Positions 51,176 to 63,020 of a stretch of 64,000 nucleotides of DNA are shown here, piece after piece (positions within the stretch are counted from its first letter, which is position 1; every line of letters starts with the position of its first letter). Source of the DNA: Microbacterium sp. SCN 70-27 (GTDB lineage Bacteria > Actinomycetota > Actinomycetes > Actinomycetales > Microbacteriaceae). Under the pieces are notes generated by a model that was not told the DNA's origin, searched no databases, and saw only the letters and a list, made by a program, of their open reading frames with translations. Position numbers and translations under genes: made by a program. The stretch lies in the NCBI GenBank assembly GCA_001724425.1, contig MEEK01000006.1, forward strand, positions 53,654 to 117,653, read 5' to 3'.

Positions 51176-52302
51176 CCGCGCTGCTGCGGGTCGTGCTGGA
51201 CCAGGTCGTCGCCCCCGTCGACCCGAATCTCGCGATCGCCTCGCGCGAGCTCGGCCGAGCGCTCGTGCGGATGGCGCCCGCGGGGTGCGCCGTCGGGGGG
51301 ATCGTCCCGGCCGTGGCGGATGCCGCCGGCACCGTCGAGGGCGCCGTCCCGGGGCTCGAGTCGCTTGCGCGGATGTCGCTCGCGCGGCGCGAACTGGCCG
51401 CCGCGTGGCAGCTCGGTGTGACGCCGGGTGTCGGCGGCGGGATGATCCATTCGCCGACCGTCCTCGCCCCGCTCGTGAAGCACGATCGCGTGCACGATCA
51501 CGATCAGACGGTCGTGACGCTGTGGGATCTGGATGCCTGGGAGCGCCCCGCCGAGATGGCGAAAACGAGTGTGGCCTGGCATCGGGCGATGCTCAAGCGC
51601 GCCGTCAGGCATGCGGATGCCGTGGTGGTCCCCACGCACGCCGCCGCCGCAGGGCTCGCCGAGATCGCACGGCTGGGTGATCGGATCCGTGTCATCTCGG
51701 GCGCGGCGCCGGCGGGATTCGCCGTGCCCGTCGACGAGATCGGTCGACGTCGGGCGCTCGAGCTCCCCGACGGGTTCCTCCTCGTCGCGGGGTCGTCCGC
51801 GCCGTCGGCGGGGCTGCCGGATGCCTTCGCCGCGATCGCCAGGGCCGGTTCCGATCTCCCGGTCGTCGTCATCGACGTCCCCGAACACGACGCGCCCGTC
51901 GTCGAGGAGCTCGCCGTCGCGGCCGGCCTCGACGAGGCGCGTGTGCACGTGCGCGGCGCGCTCGAGGACGCGGATCGTGCCGCGGTGCTCGGTGCCGCTG
52001 TGGCGCTTCTCGCGCCGTCGCGGCTGACGGCGTTCCCGTGGCGGGTGATCGAGGCGCTTGCGATCGGAGTGCCCGTCGTGGCATCCGACTCTCCGACGCA
52101 CCGGGCCGTCGTCCTCGACGGCGGTGCGTTCGCCGCAGACGGCGGAGCCGATGCGGGGGAGGCCCTCGCCGATGCGCTGGGGCAGGTGCTCGGCTCGGCG
52201 GCCGCGGTGGAGCGGTACGCCGTGCTGGCCGGAGACCGTGGCCGCGCGTTCTCGTGGATGGGTGCCGCCGAACGGGTGTGGCAGCTGCACGCCGACCTGT
52301 AG
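51172..52302 (+). CDS. Glycosyltransferase family 4 protein
   Basis: 376 residues from GTG 51172, overlapping the LCP stop by four bases. The N-terminal lobe has IHSPTVLAPLVKH and TVVTLWDLDAW. The C-terminal lobe has LLVAGSSAPSAG and PSRLTAFPWRVIEALAIGVPVVASDSPT, the GT4 donor-binding E-x(n)-E-like region. It is GT-B fold with no membrane segment. Donor and acceptor are unknown; context points to wall polysaccharide. Confidence 0.88.
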   Translation: MTALLRVVLDQVVAPVDPNLAIASRELGRALVRMAPAGCAVGGIVPAVADAAGTVEGAVPGLESLARMSLARRELAAAWQLGVTPGVGGGMIHSPTVLAPLVKHDRVHDHDQTVVTLWDLDAWERPAEMAKTSVAWHRAMLKRAVRHADAVVVPTHAAAAGLAEIARLGDRIRVISGAAPAGFAVPVDEIGRRRALELPDGFLLVAGSSAPSAGLPDAFAAIARAGSDLPVVVIDVPEHDAPVVEELAVAAGLDEARVHVRGALEDADRAAVLGAAVALLAPSRLTAFPWRVIEALAIGVPVVASDSPTHRAVVLDGGAFAADGGADAGEALADALGQVLGSAAAVERYAVLAGDRGRAFSWMGAAERVWQLHADL

Positions 52303-52371
52303 AGGCGCCCGAAGAGGCGTGTCTTTGGCGTGTCGCGGAGTGAATCGGTGGTAACAGGAGTTCACTTCCGT

Positions 52372-52377
52372 CACAAT
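52372..52377 (+). promoter_or_regulatory. Leaderless-type -10 element of the secreted repeat protein
   Basis: CACAAT, 6 bases, ATG 52384; it decides between this and an earlier in-frame start. Confidence 0.45.
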
Positions 52378-52383
52378 GGTTTC

Positions 52384-55203
52384 ATGCTCCCCCGAAGCAG
52401 AAGCCTTTCGCGTGCCCGCCGACCCCTGCGGCGCGGCGGCGTCGTCACCGTCATCTCGGCGCTCGCGCTGGCCGCGTCGCTGCTCGTCGCACCGGCGGCC
52501 GCGTCGGCCGTGACTCCCCGCACGGACATCGCGTCGGCCGCCCCCGCAGTCGACGCGGGGATCGTGCAGGCTGCGGCGGTCGTCGGATTCAATCCTGAGA
52601 GCATCATCTCCGACGCCCTGTTCTACGACGGCAACGCGATGTCCGCAGCGGAGATCCAGGCATTCCTCAACGCGAAGATCGGTACCTGCCAGAACGGCAA
52701 GTGTCTGAACGTGCTGACTACGGGCATCAGTTCTCGAGGAGCCGTCGTTTCGCAGACCACCGGCAACCTCATCTGCTCGGCCATCCAGGGCGGGACCATG
52801 CCCGTGTCCGAACTGATCTACCGCGTACAGGTCGCCTGCGGCATCTCGGCGAAGGTCATCCTCACGACGCTGCAGAAGGAGCAGGGGCTCACCACGAGCA
52901 GCGCACCCTCGGACTGGAACCTGAAGGCCGCGATGGGGGCTTCCTGCCCCGACACCGCGCCGTGCGATCCGGCCTTCGCCGGTGTCGGGCCGCAGATCCT
53001 GAAGGGCACGCAGCAGCTCAAGACCTACAAGGCCGCCAACTTCGCCAAGCAGCCGGGGGTCAACTTCATCGGGTACAACCCGAACAGCGCCTGTGGCGGC
53101 ACCACCCTCAACATCCGCAACTACGCGACCGCGGCCCTCTACAACTACACCCCGTATCAGCCGAACGCCGCGGCGCTCGCCGCCGGCTACGGGCTGGGCG
53201 ACGGATGCTCGAGCTACGGCAACAGAAACTTCTACAACTACTACACACAGTGGTTCGGGTCGACGCAGGGCATCGTCAATCCGTTCGGTGCGTTGGATGT
53301 GGTCGAGGCCCGACCGGGCGTGTTCCGGGTGGCGGGTTGGGCGATCGACCCGGACACGTCCGATCCCATTCAGGTGCATGTCTGGGTCGACGACAAGTCT
53401 GCGACGGCGCTCACCGCCAATGGCTCCCGTGCCGATGTCGGGGCGGTCTACCCGAGGTACGGAGCGGCGCACGGCTTCGATGCGGAGGTGCCCGCCGTCG
53501 GCCCCGGAACCCATCAAGTCTGTGCCTACGCGATCAACGTCATGTCGGGCGGCAACGTGCAACTGGGATGCCGGACGCTCACGGCGATGTCCGGAGCGCC
53601 CATCGGCTACCTGGACGCCGTGACGGCGGTCGCCGGCGGCATCCGTGCCGTCGGCTGGGCGATCGACCCGGACACGTCTTCCGCGGCGGTCGTGAAATTC
53701 AGCGTCGACGGGAATGCCGGGTCGAGTCTGACCGCTGATGTGGTGCGATCGGACATCGCGCGGAACTATCCCGCCTACGGTGGTGCTCACGGCTTCTACG
53801 GCACCCGCGAAGTGCCCGTCGGTCGGCATGAGGTGTGTGCCGTCGCGGTCAACGTGGGGCCGGGTGCCGACACCGCTTTGGGGTGCGCGTCCGTTACCGT
53901 CACGGAGGCCGTCGACGGCAAACGAGACCCGTTGGGAAGCATCGATGCGGTCAGCGTGGTCGGCAAGACGGTGACCATCAGCGGCTGGGCCTGGGATCCG
54001 GATTCCTCCGCGCCGGTCACGGTCCGTGCGGTGTCGGGTGATCAGGCGGCGACCACGACAACCGGCGCGTCCCGCCCCGACGTCGGCACGGTGTACCCCG
54101 CCGCGGGCACGAACCGCGGCTATTCGATCTCGCTTCGGCTGGCCCCCGGGACGCGGGAGATCTGCCTGACGGCGGTCAACGCAGGCCTGGGCGGCGACAC
54201 CGCGCTCGGGTGCCGAACCGTCACGCTCCTGGCTCCGTTGGACGTCGATCCCTGGGGAAGCCTGGATGAGGTCCGCACCGATGCCTCCGGGATCACCGCG
54301 ATCGGGTGGGCTTTCGATCCCGACACACCGGCGCCGATCTCCGTGAAGATCTCCGTCGACGGAACGGGATCGGTCTATCTGGCGGACAAGACGCGCAGCG
54401 ACATCGGGCGCATCTACCCCGAGTACGGAGACCGTCACGGATTCACGCAGACGATCTCGGCCACCCCGGGAGCTCACCAGGTCTGCGCGGCCGCCATCAA
54501 CGACTACACGGGAGCGGCGGTGCCGATCGGCTGCAAGTCGGTCATCGTCCCCGCGCCCAAGGCAGATTCTCTGCCGATCGGGTATCTGGATGCCGTCTCC
54601 GTGGCGCCCGGATCGCTCACCGCGGTGGGCTGGACTCTCGACCCCGACACGGCAGAGCCGATCGTCGTCCACATCTACGTGGACTCGGCGACGACCAAGG
54701 GCCGCGCCGACCAGTACCGTGCCGACATCGCGCGCAACTATCCCACGTTCGGTGGAAACCACGGGTACTCGATGACGATCCCCACGAGTCCGGGTGCGCA
54801 TCGGGTGTGTGCCTACGGCATCGGCGACGTCGTCAACCGCAACACTTTGCTCGGGTGCAAGGACGTTGTCGTGCCCGCGGTGGTCAACGATGCGCCTCCG
54901 ATCGGGTATCTCGATTCCGCGGCCGTGTCTGCGGGCTCGGTGACGGCGTCGGGCTGGACGCTTGACCCGGACACGACCGCCCCGATCGTCGTGCACATCT
55001 ACGTGGACTCGGCGGTGACCAAGGTGACCGCCGACCAGAACCGTGACGATATCGCGCGCATCTACCCCGCCTACGGCGGCGCACATGGGTACTCGACGAC
55101 GATCGCCACGACATCCGGCGCCCATCGCGTGTGTGCGTACGGGATTGGCAACGTCGTGGACCGAAATAGCCTCCTCGGCTGTAAGGACGTCATCGTCCCG
55201 TGA
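52384..55203 (+). CDS. Secreted surface protein: lysozyme-like N-terminal domain plus six ~105-residue repeats
   Basis: 939 residues. An N-terminal Sec signal ends APAAASA. About 50-300 form a Cys-rich domain (ISDALFYDGNAMSAAEIQAF, VILTTLQKEQGL, YNYTPYQPNAAAL, YGNRNFYNYY) known from actinobacterial exported proteins without a settled function; the buried Glu in LQKEQG recalls transglycosylases. Six repeats follow, each with a G(W)xxDPDT core, a YPxYG motif and a VCAYAIN...LGC Cys pair. Repeats 5 and 6 are nearly identical, a recent duplication. There is no LPXTG or other anchor. It is a likely wall-binding or adhesive protein. Confidence 0.85.
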   Translation: MLPRSRSLSRARRPLRRGGVVTVISALALAASLLVAPAAASAVTPRTDIASAAPAVDAGIVQAAAVVGFNPESIISDALFYDGNAMSAAEIQAFLNAKIGTCQNGKCLNVLTTGISSRGAVVSQTTGNLICSAIQGGTMPVSELIYRVQVACGISAKVILTTLQKEQGLTTSSAPSDWNLKAAMGASCPDTAPCDPAFAGVGPQILKGTQQLKTYKAANFAKQPGVNFIGYNPNSACGGTTLNIRNYATAALYNYTPYQPNAAALAAGYGLGDGCSSYGNRNFYNYYTQWFGSTQGIVNPFGALDVVEARPGVFRVAGWAIDPDTSDPIQVHVWVDDKSATALTANGSRADVGAVYPRYGAAHGFDAEVPAVGPGTHQVCAYAINVMSGGNVQLGCRTLTAMSGAPIGYLDAVTAVAGGIRAVGWAIDPDTSSAAVVKFSVDGNAGSSLTADVVRSDIARNYPAYGGAHGFYGTREVPVGRHEVCAVAVNVGPGADTALGCASVTVTEAVDGKRDPLGSIDAVSVVGKTVTISGWAWDPDSSAPVTVRAVSGDQAATTTTGASRPDVGTVYPAAGTNRGYSISLRLAPGTREICLTAVNAGLGGDTALGCRTVTLLAPLDVDPWGSLDEVRTDASGITAIGWAFDPDTPAPISVKISVDGTGSVYLADKTRSDIGRIYPEYGDRHGFTQTISATPGAHQVCAAAINDYTGAAVPIGCKSVIVPAPKADSLPIGYLDAVSVAPGSLTAVGWTLDPDTAEPIVVHIYVDSATTKGRADQYRADIARNYPTFGGNHGYSMTIPTSPGAHRVCAYGIGDVVNRNTLLGCKDVVVPAVVNDAPPIGYLDSAAVSAGSVTASGWTLDPDTTAPIVVHIYVDSAVTKVTADQNRDDIARIYPAYGGAHGYSTTIATTSGAHRVCAYGIGNVVDRNSLLGCKDVIVP

Positions 55204-55233
55204 CGCGGGGCGCCTCCGTCTCGTCCGTGCCGG

Positions 55234-57668
<2,435 letters not shown>

Positions 57669-57790
57669 CCGGTCGATCGCACGGCTCCCGCTTCGGGGTG
57701 TCGCGTTGCCTGGCCACGAAAGCCACGAAATTGGAGCGGACGGACGGCGACCATAGACTGCGTTCCGGGGTTGCACGGAAAGCGAGTGAC

Positions 57791-59770
57791 ATGGTGAAGC
57801 GCATGGCGCGGAGGGCAGCCAATGCGGTTGCCCGAGTGGTTGAGGGACTTGCGCGACTGCTCGGTGCAGGCGCGATGTTCCTGCGCCTGGGGCCGCGGAG
57901 GTATCTCCGACGGCGTCGCTCCATCCAGGAGATCCGCGGACGCCGCGGGGCCACATTCGCCAACGGGGTGACGACCCGATTGACCTCCTCAGGAGCGCAG
58001 GCGTGGCATCGCGTGCATTGGCGACCGATCACCATTGTGCTGGCCGGAGAGACATCCGACGACGTGGCCGCGTGGGCGCGGTTGGCCGTGCCGGAACTGC
58101 ACGCACACCTGCTCGTATCCCCGTCGACCGCGGCGCGATTGAAGGGAATCGAGGCCGACGATCTCACCATCGCCGGCACGGAGGATGCGCCGTCGTTCGA
58201 TCTCGTCGAGATCCGCCGCTGGATGCTCCGCAAACGCCGGAACCACGACCTGCTCCTGCTCGATGCGTCGCAGCCGTTGCCGGATACCGGCGCGGTGATC
58301 GAGATGCAGTGCGCCGCGTACGACTATCACCACGCTGGAGAGGTGGGGTGCGTGACGCCTTCCTACCGCACGGCGGACGGCATCATCTCGGGCTACGACG
58401 TGGACCGGGCCGTGGGTGAGATCGCCCCGGCGAGGACGCCGTCGGCGGACTACGGACAATCGGCTATTCCGCGGTACGTGCTCACCGCCGGCTACCACGG
58501 GTTCTTCGTCCGTGGTCGTGCGCTGGATCGTGTGGACGCGGCCGACCGGGAGCTCGTCGGCCTCGACCTGGACCGGCAGGTCGCGCACTTCATCCGACGG
58601 GCATGGGCGGGCAACATCCGAACTCTGTGCTTCTCGAGCACCGAGTTGCCGGTGTCGAGGACATCCCTGCCCCAGTTGTTCGGGGAGCAGCGTGCATGGG
58701 CGATGCAGCGCACCGTGACGAACGCCGAGGGCGAGACGCGAGTTGTGTTCGTGCTCAACGCGACGAGCGTCAGCGGCGGCATCCGGGCGGTCTTCGAACT
58801 GGCCAATGGGCTGTCGGAGCGTGGGTTCGACGTGGACATCTGGTCGCTGCAGGACCACCCGACGTGGTTCGATTTGCGGGTGCCCGTGCGGACCTTCTAC
58901 TCCTACGAGGACCTCCTCCTCGCCCTGCGCTCGGTGGATGCCATCAAGGTCGCGACATGGTGGGAGACGGCGGAGATCGTCTGGCTCGCGTCGGTGAATC
59001 ACGGACTGCCGGCCTACCTCATCCAGGAGTTCGAGACGTGGTTCTACCCGGATGACGAGGTCGCTCGCGCGGCCGTCGTCGCAAGTTACCGCCGAGAGTT
59101 CGCGAGCATTACCGAAGCCAGCTATCAGGTCGGCGAGCTCGAATCCGTCGGAGTGACTCCGACGCTGATCCCGCATGGATACGACCCCACGGCCTTTCAT
59201 GTGATCCCCGATGCGACACGCCGCGACGACGCTATCCTGGCGCTCGGTCGATCGTTCTTCCAGAAGAACTTCGCGATGACGGCGCGCGCCTGGCAATCGC
59301 TGGGGGATGAGCGTCCGACTTTCCTTCTGTTCGGGGGAGAGCCCGACATCCTCGACGATCCGCGGGTCGAGTACTCGGTGCGACCGACAGACGCCCAGGT
59401 CAACGCGCTGTACAACTCTGCGGCGCTGTTCGTCCAGACCTCTCGGCACGAAGGGTTCTGCCTGCCGATCCTGGAAGCCATGGCCGCAGGCTGCCCGGTG
59501 ATCACGACCGACTCCCACGGCAACCGCGACTTCTGCGTCGACGGCGTCAACTGCGTCATCGTGCCTCAAGATGACGACGTTGCCCTGGCCGATACCATCA
59601 CGCGGCTGATGCGCGACCCTGAGGAACGGGAGCGACTGTCCGCGAACGGCCTGCGCACGGCCGCGGACTACACCTGGCCGATCGTCCTGGACCGGGTGGG
59701 GGCGTTCTACCGGCAGCTGACGGCGTCAGCGGCCCAGGGCGCGCCGCACCCTTCGAACGACCGGTCCTAG
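57791..59770 (+). CDS. Large glycosyltransferase with C-terminal GT4 domain
   Basis: 659 residues from ATG 57791. The first 310 or so residues are a basic helix (MVKRMARRAANAVARVVEGL) and an alpha/beta domain (LLLLDASQPLPDTGAVIEMQ) that looks like a degenerate second glycosyltransferase lobe. From about 315 a GT4 module follows: FVLNATSVSGGIRAVFELAN, LIPHGYDPTAF, LALGRSFFQKNF and SRHEGFCLPILEAMAAGCPV. Probable rhamnan or capsule synthesis. Its 3' end overlaps the convergent glycosyltransferase gene by 45 bp. Confidence 0.88.
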   Translation: MVKRMARRAANAVARVVEGLARLLGAGAMFLRLGPRRYLRRRRSIQEIRGRRGATFANGVTTRLTSSGAQAWHRVHWRPITIVLAGETSDDVAAWARLAVPELHAHLLVSPSTAARLKGIEADDLTIAGTEDAPSFDLVEIRRWMLRKRRNHDLLLLDASQPLPDTGAVIEMQCAAYDYHHAGEVGCVTPSYRTADGIISGYDVDRAVGEIAPARTPSADYGQSAIPRYVLTAGYHGFFVRGRALDRVDAADRELVGLDLDRQVAHFIRRAWAGNIRTLCFSSTELPVSRTSLPQLFGEQRAWAMQRTVTNAEGETRVVFVLNATSVSGGIRAVFELANGLSERGFDVDIWSLQDHPTWFDLRVPVRTFYSYEDLLLALRSVDAIKVATWWETAEIVWLASVNHGLPAYLIQEFETWFYPDDEVARAAVVASYRREFASITEASYQVGELESVGVTPTLIPHGYDPTAFHVIPDATRRDDAILALGRSFFQKNFAMTARAWQSLGDERPTFLLFGGEPDILDDPRVEYSVRPTDAQVNALYNSAALFVQTSRHEGFCLPILEAMAAGCPVITTDSHGNRDFCVDGVNCVIVPQDDDVALADTITRLMRDPEERERLSANGLRTAADYTWPIVLDRVGAFYRQLTASAAQGAPHPSNDRS

Positions 59771-61117
59771 CGGCGACCGCGCGAGAGCAGAGCGCAACTC
59801 CGCGCGCCACGTGGGCGCATCGGGGGAGATCGGGGGAGGCGTGACCGCGATCTCCGGCGCAGGAAGGGGATCTCGGAGGGGGAGTCGCCGCTGCCAGTCG
59901 CTGACCGCCTCGCGCAGCGGTGCCGTCGTCGACTCCCATCGCCACGAATCGCGCACTCGCGCGACCTCGGCTCGGATGAGGGCACGCGCCTCCGGTGTGG
60001 CGAGTTCTTCGATTGCGGCCACCGTGGAGTCAACGTCGCCGTACCCTGTCACGCGTCCAAGTCCCTCGGCGGCGATGTAGTCGGCGAACCAGTCTCCCTC
60101 CGTGACGATGCTCGGCAGTGTCGCCCAGAAGTGATCGAGGATTCGTGTCCTGAAGGCATACCGCGTCTCGAACGACTCCTTGTGCGCCGATATAGCGATA
60201 TCGGCGTCGAGCAGGTAGTCAGCGCGTTCTTCAGCGGGCACCCATCCGTCGATGAAGTGCACGCCGGCGTCCAACACGCCGAGATCGTCGGCGAGCGCGC
60301 GCGCTCGCGCGACCGCCTTCGGTGTTCCGATCATCGGATTCGGGTGCGTGGTCCCGTAGAACACCAAGTGAACGTCGGCGCCGTCTGTTCGCGTGGACGT
60401 GACCGCCCGAATCGGTGTCTCGGCGTCGAACCAGTCCCAGATCCCTCCCGCCCACAGCAGCACCAGCGCCTCGTCACCGATGCCCAATCCGTCCCGGATC
60501 GCACGTCGTCGAGACGTCGGTTCATCGTCCTCCATGCCGAACGGCACGAGTCCGACGACATCCGACGCATGCCGGCCACGCAGTTCACTGGGGAGGAGGG
60601 CATCGACCGCCATCATGTAGCCAATCCAGAAGTCGCGCTGTCGCTCGTTCGATGTGACGAAGTAGCTGCCGGCGCGCAGGCAGAAGCGGAAGAACGCGAG
60701 GACATCGGTGAAAGCATTGTCCATTTCCGGCTGCGTATCGAATCCGCCGATCCGTTCGGCGCCGATCGCCTCGGCGGGCAACGCGTTGTACAGGTCGAAG
60801 ATGAACCGGCACCCCGCATCCATGCCCTGCCGCACTACCTCCTGATCGATCAGCTGACAGAATGCGATGTCGTGTGCGGCAACGATGGCGACGAGTGAGG
60901 CGCGGTCTGAGTACTCGGCGACGGCGAACCCGAGGTCTGCAACCTCTTCGATGCGACTCCCCTCGGGGCCCAATGCGAGCGTCACGTCGGCGACGTCGCT
61001 CATTTGTCGAGCTATGGCAACGAAGCGGATTCCGGGTCCGGCCATCTTCGTTCCGACGATGTCGGGGGCGACGACGACCAATCGGGGACGGGGGGAGGTC
61101 GAAGAAGTCGATACCAT
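59726..61117 (-). CDS. Glycosyltransferase family 4 protein
   Basis: 463 residues from ATG 61117; ATG 61159 would add 14. The N-terminal lobe has PRLVVVAPDIVGTKMAGPGI, a start typical of this GT4 subgroup. VLLWAGGIWDWFDAETPIRA and HLVFYGTTHPNP are in the C-terminal lobe, followed by HKESFETRYAFRTRILDHFW. It lies head to head with the GT2 gene and tail to tail with the previous GT, forming an alternating-strand cluster. Acceptor unknown. Confidence 0.87.
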   Translation of the reverse strand: MVSTSSTSPRPRLVVVAPDIVGTKMAGPGIRFVAIARQMSDVADVTLALGPEGSRIEEVADLGFAVAEYSDRASLVAIVAAHDIAFCQLIDQEVVRQGMDAGCRFIFDLYNALPAEAIGAERIGGFDTQPEMDNAFTDVLAFFRFCLRAGSYFVTSNERQRDFWIGYMMAVDALLPSELRGRHASDVVGLVPFGMEDDEPTSRRRAIRDGLGIGDEALVLLWAGGIWDWFDAETPIRAVTSTRTDGADVHLVFYGTTHPNPMIGTPKAVARARALADDLGVLDAGVHFIDGWVPAEERADYLLDADIAISAHKESFETRYAFRTRILDHFWATLPSIVTEGDWFADYIAAEGLGRVTGYGDVDSTVAAIEELATPEARALIRAEVARVRDSWRWESTTAPLREAVSDWQRRLPLRDPLPAPEIAVTPPPISPDAPTWRAELRSALARSPLGPVVRRVRRALGR

Positions 61118-61157
61118 GGGAGTTCCGCTTTCGTTCTGCAGATCGTGAAGTTCAGGC

Positions 61158-62972
61158 ATGCCACACATACTTAGGCGCGCCGCGCGCCGCATCTACCGTT
61201 CGATGCCGGAGGGCTGGAAAGAGACCTTCCGCGCAGAGCGCGCGCGACGCTCCTATGATCTCAACACCGGCGGTCGCATCGCGAATCCGCAAATGCGGGA
61301 ATGGTTCCGTTCGCACGGTCGTCCGGTCAGCATCGTCATCCCGAGCTACAACGACCTGCCCCTGCTGACTGCCGCTCTGGAGAGCATTCGCACGACGTGC
61401 GCCGACGTCGACTACGAGGTCATCATCGTCGACGATTTCATCGATCCCACCGTCGGCGCCGAGCTGAAAAAGTTGGAATCCGATCGGGTGAAAGTGATCC
61501 TGAAGGATACGCGCCTCGGCTTTGCGGGCACGGTGAACGTGGGCATGGCGGCGGCGCAGCACGATATCGTGCTCCTCAACAGCGACATCGTCGCTCAGGA
61601 AGGGTGGCTGGAGGCGCTCCAGTACAGCGCCTACGCCATCGACCCGAAGATCGGGATGGTCAGCCCGATGCTCGTGTATCCGGATGGGCGCATACAGTAC
61701 GGCGGGACCTACTACGCCCGGCTCCTCGCGCCCCAGTGGTGGGGGCATCTGCATGTCGGCTCGCCCGCCACGACTGCCGTCGCCAACGTCGCGGGATACA
61801 ACCGATCCGTCTCGGGGGCGTGCGTCTACATCACTCGCGATGCCTTTGCGCGCGTGGGGCTTCTCGACGACGAGTTCTGGCTCGGGTTCGAGGACGTCGA
61901 CTACGGGCTGCGCGCCTGGGAGGCCGGCGTCCGCTGCTACTACCAGCCGGCCGCTCTGTTGATTCATCATGAGTCCGCGAGCCGCGGGTACAGCCAGGGG
62001 CATCGTGAGCTCGGGTCGATGCGGCGGTTCTGGCGGCGCTGGGGTAACGACTTCCTGCGCCGCACCGTTGCGGGTGATCCTCACATCGATTTCGTCCTGG
62101 GCCCGGAAGTCGACCCGCTGTGGGCGGACTATGTGGGCTCGGTCGCCGAGGATCTGCGCGCGACGGGCCGCAGCGTCGACATTCACCGTCTCAGCGCGAC
62201 ATCGCGACAGGAGTCGGTGGTCGAGGTGCGTTCGGCGCGGGGCCGCGTCGTCGTCGCGTGCGACTGGTCGGCGGCAGAGACGACGTGGCTTGCCGCGACC
62301 GGTGGCGCCGTTCCGGTCTTCCTGCTCCCGGGCCTCGAAACTCTCGCGTTCCCGCATGACCCGGCACGACAGGCTTCGATCATCGCCGGCTACCGACCGG
62401 AGTTCGACTACATCGCCCCGAATCGCGAGACGGAGCATCGCCTCCGCGCCGAGTCGCCGTGGGACATCCGTGCCCGCGTGGCACCCGCACGGCACCCGCG
62501 TCCGCTTCCGACCGAGTCCCGTGCGGCGGTCGTCGTCATCGGCGGGTCCGACGCGGACCACAGGCGGATCGAAGAGACGGCGCGTGCCGCCCGGGCCGAA
62601 GTGGAGTTCGTCCCGTCACTGGCCGATTCGGCGGCGATCGATCGGATCGCTGCCGGCCACCCGCGCGTCGTTGTCGCGCTCACGGATGATCAGAACTCCC
62701 TCGTCCCGTACGCGCTGATGTCGATGGGCGCGGTTTATGTGGCGCCCGCGGAATCGCGCCACTCACACGAGGTCCTCGACGGCTACAACGCCCTGCTGTT
62801 CCGACGCGACGACCCGGATGGGATGGTGTCGTCGGTCCACGATGCGCTCACGCGTGACGAGGTCTGGTCGGAGATTCGGGAGAACGCCCACGCGTGGGTG
62901 AGCCGTGCCGCGGAAGCAGCACCGACGGAGATCGCCCGCGCGATCGATCTGTTCTGCGACGTTCCCGTGTGA
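61158..62972 (+). CDS. Glycosyltransferase family 2 protein with C-terminal GT-B-like extension
   Basis: 604 residues. A GT2 domain (about 52-300) has VSIVIPSYNDLPLLTAALES, VIIVDDFIDP, IVLLNSDIVAQEGWLEAL with the DxD-like NSD, and FWLGFEDVDYGLRAWEAG with the family ED motif, as in rhamnosyltransferases. Residues 360-604 form a second domain resembling a GT4 C-lobe (SMGAVYVAPAESRHSHEVLD, GYNALLFRRDDPDGM) without obvious full donor motifs. It may add successive residues or bind a partner. ATG 61158 shares its CATG with a possible opposing start. Confidence 0.88.
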   Translation: MPHILRRAARRIYRSMPEGWKETFRAERARRSYDLNTGGRIANPQMREWFRSHGRPVSIVIPSYNDLPLLTAALESIRTTCADVDYEVIIVDDFIDPTVGAELKKLESDRVKVILKDTRLGFAGTVNVGMAAAQHDIVLLNSDIVAQEGWLEALQYSAYAIDPKIGMVSPMLVYPDGRIQYGGTYYARLLAPQWWGHLHVGSPATTAVANVAGYNRSVSGACVYITRDAFARVGLLDDEFWLGFEDVDYGLRAWEAGVRCYYQPAALLIHHESASRGYSQGHRELGSMRRFWRRWGNDFLRRTVAGDPHIDFVLGPEVDPLWADYVGSVAEDLRATGRSVDIHRLSATSRQESVVEVRSARGRVVVACDWSAAETTWLAATGGAVPVFLLPGLETLAFPHDPARQASIIAGYRPEFDYIAPNRETEHRLRAESPWDIRARVAPARHPRPLPTESRAAVVVIGGSDADHRRIEETARAARAEVEFVPSLADSAAIDRIAAGHPRVVVALTDDQNSLVPYALMSMGAVYVAPAESRHSHEVLDGYNALLFRRDDPDGMVSSVHDALTRDEVWSEIRENAHAWVSRAAEAAPTEIARAIDLFCDVPV

Positions 62973-63020
62973 GGCGGACGAAGGTTTGGCGGTAGGCAAG
63001 CCATCCGGAAGACTGGGGTG

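Noticed and set aside
51139-55125. Minus-strand open frame of 1328 codons opposite the secreted repeat protein
   Set aside because: Its apparent repeats mirror the sense-strand repeats; the sense frame has a signal peptide, Cys pairs and conserved motifs.
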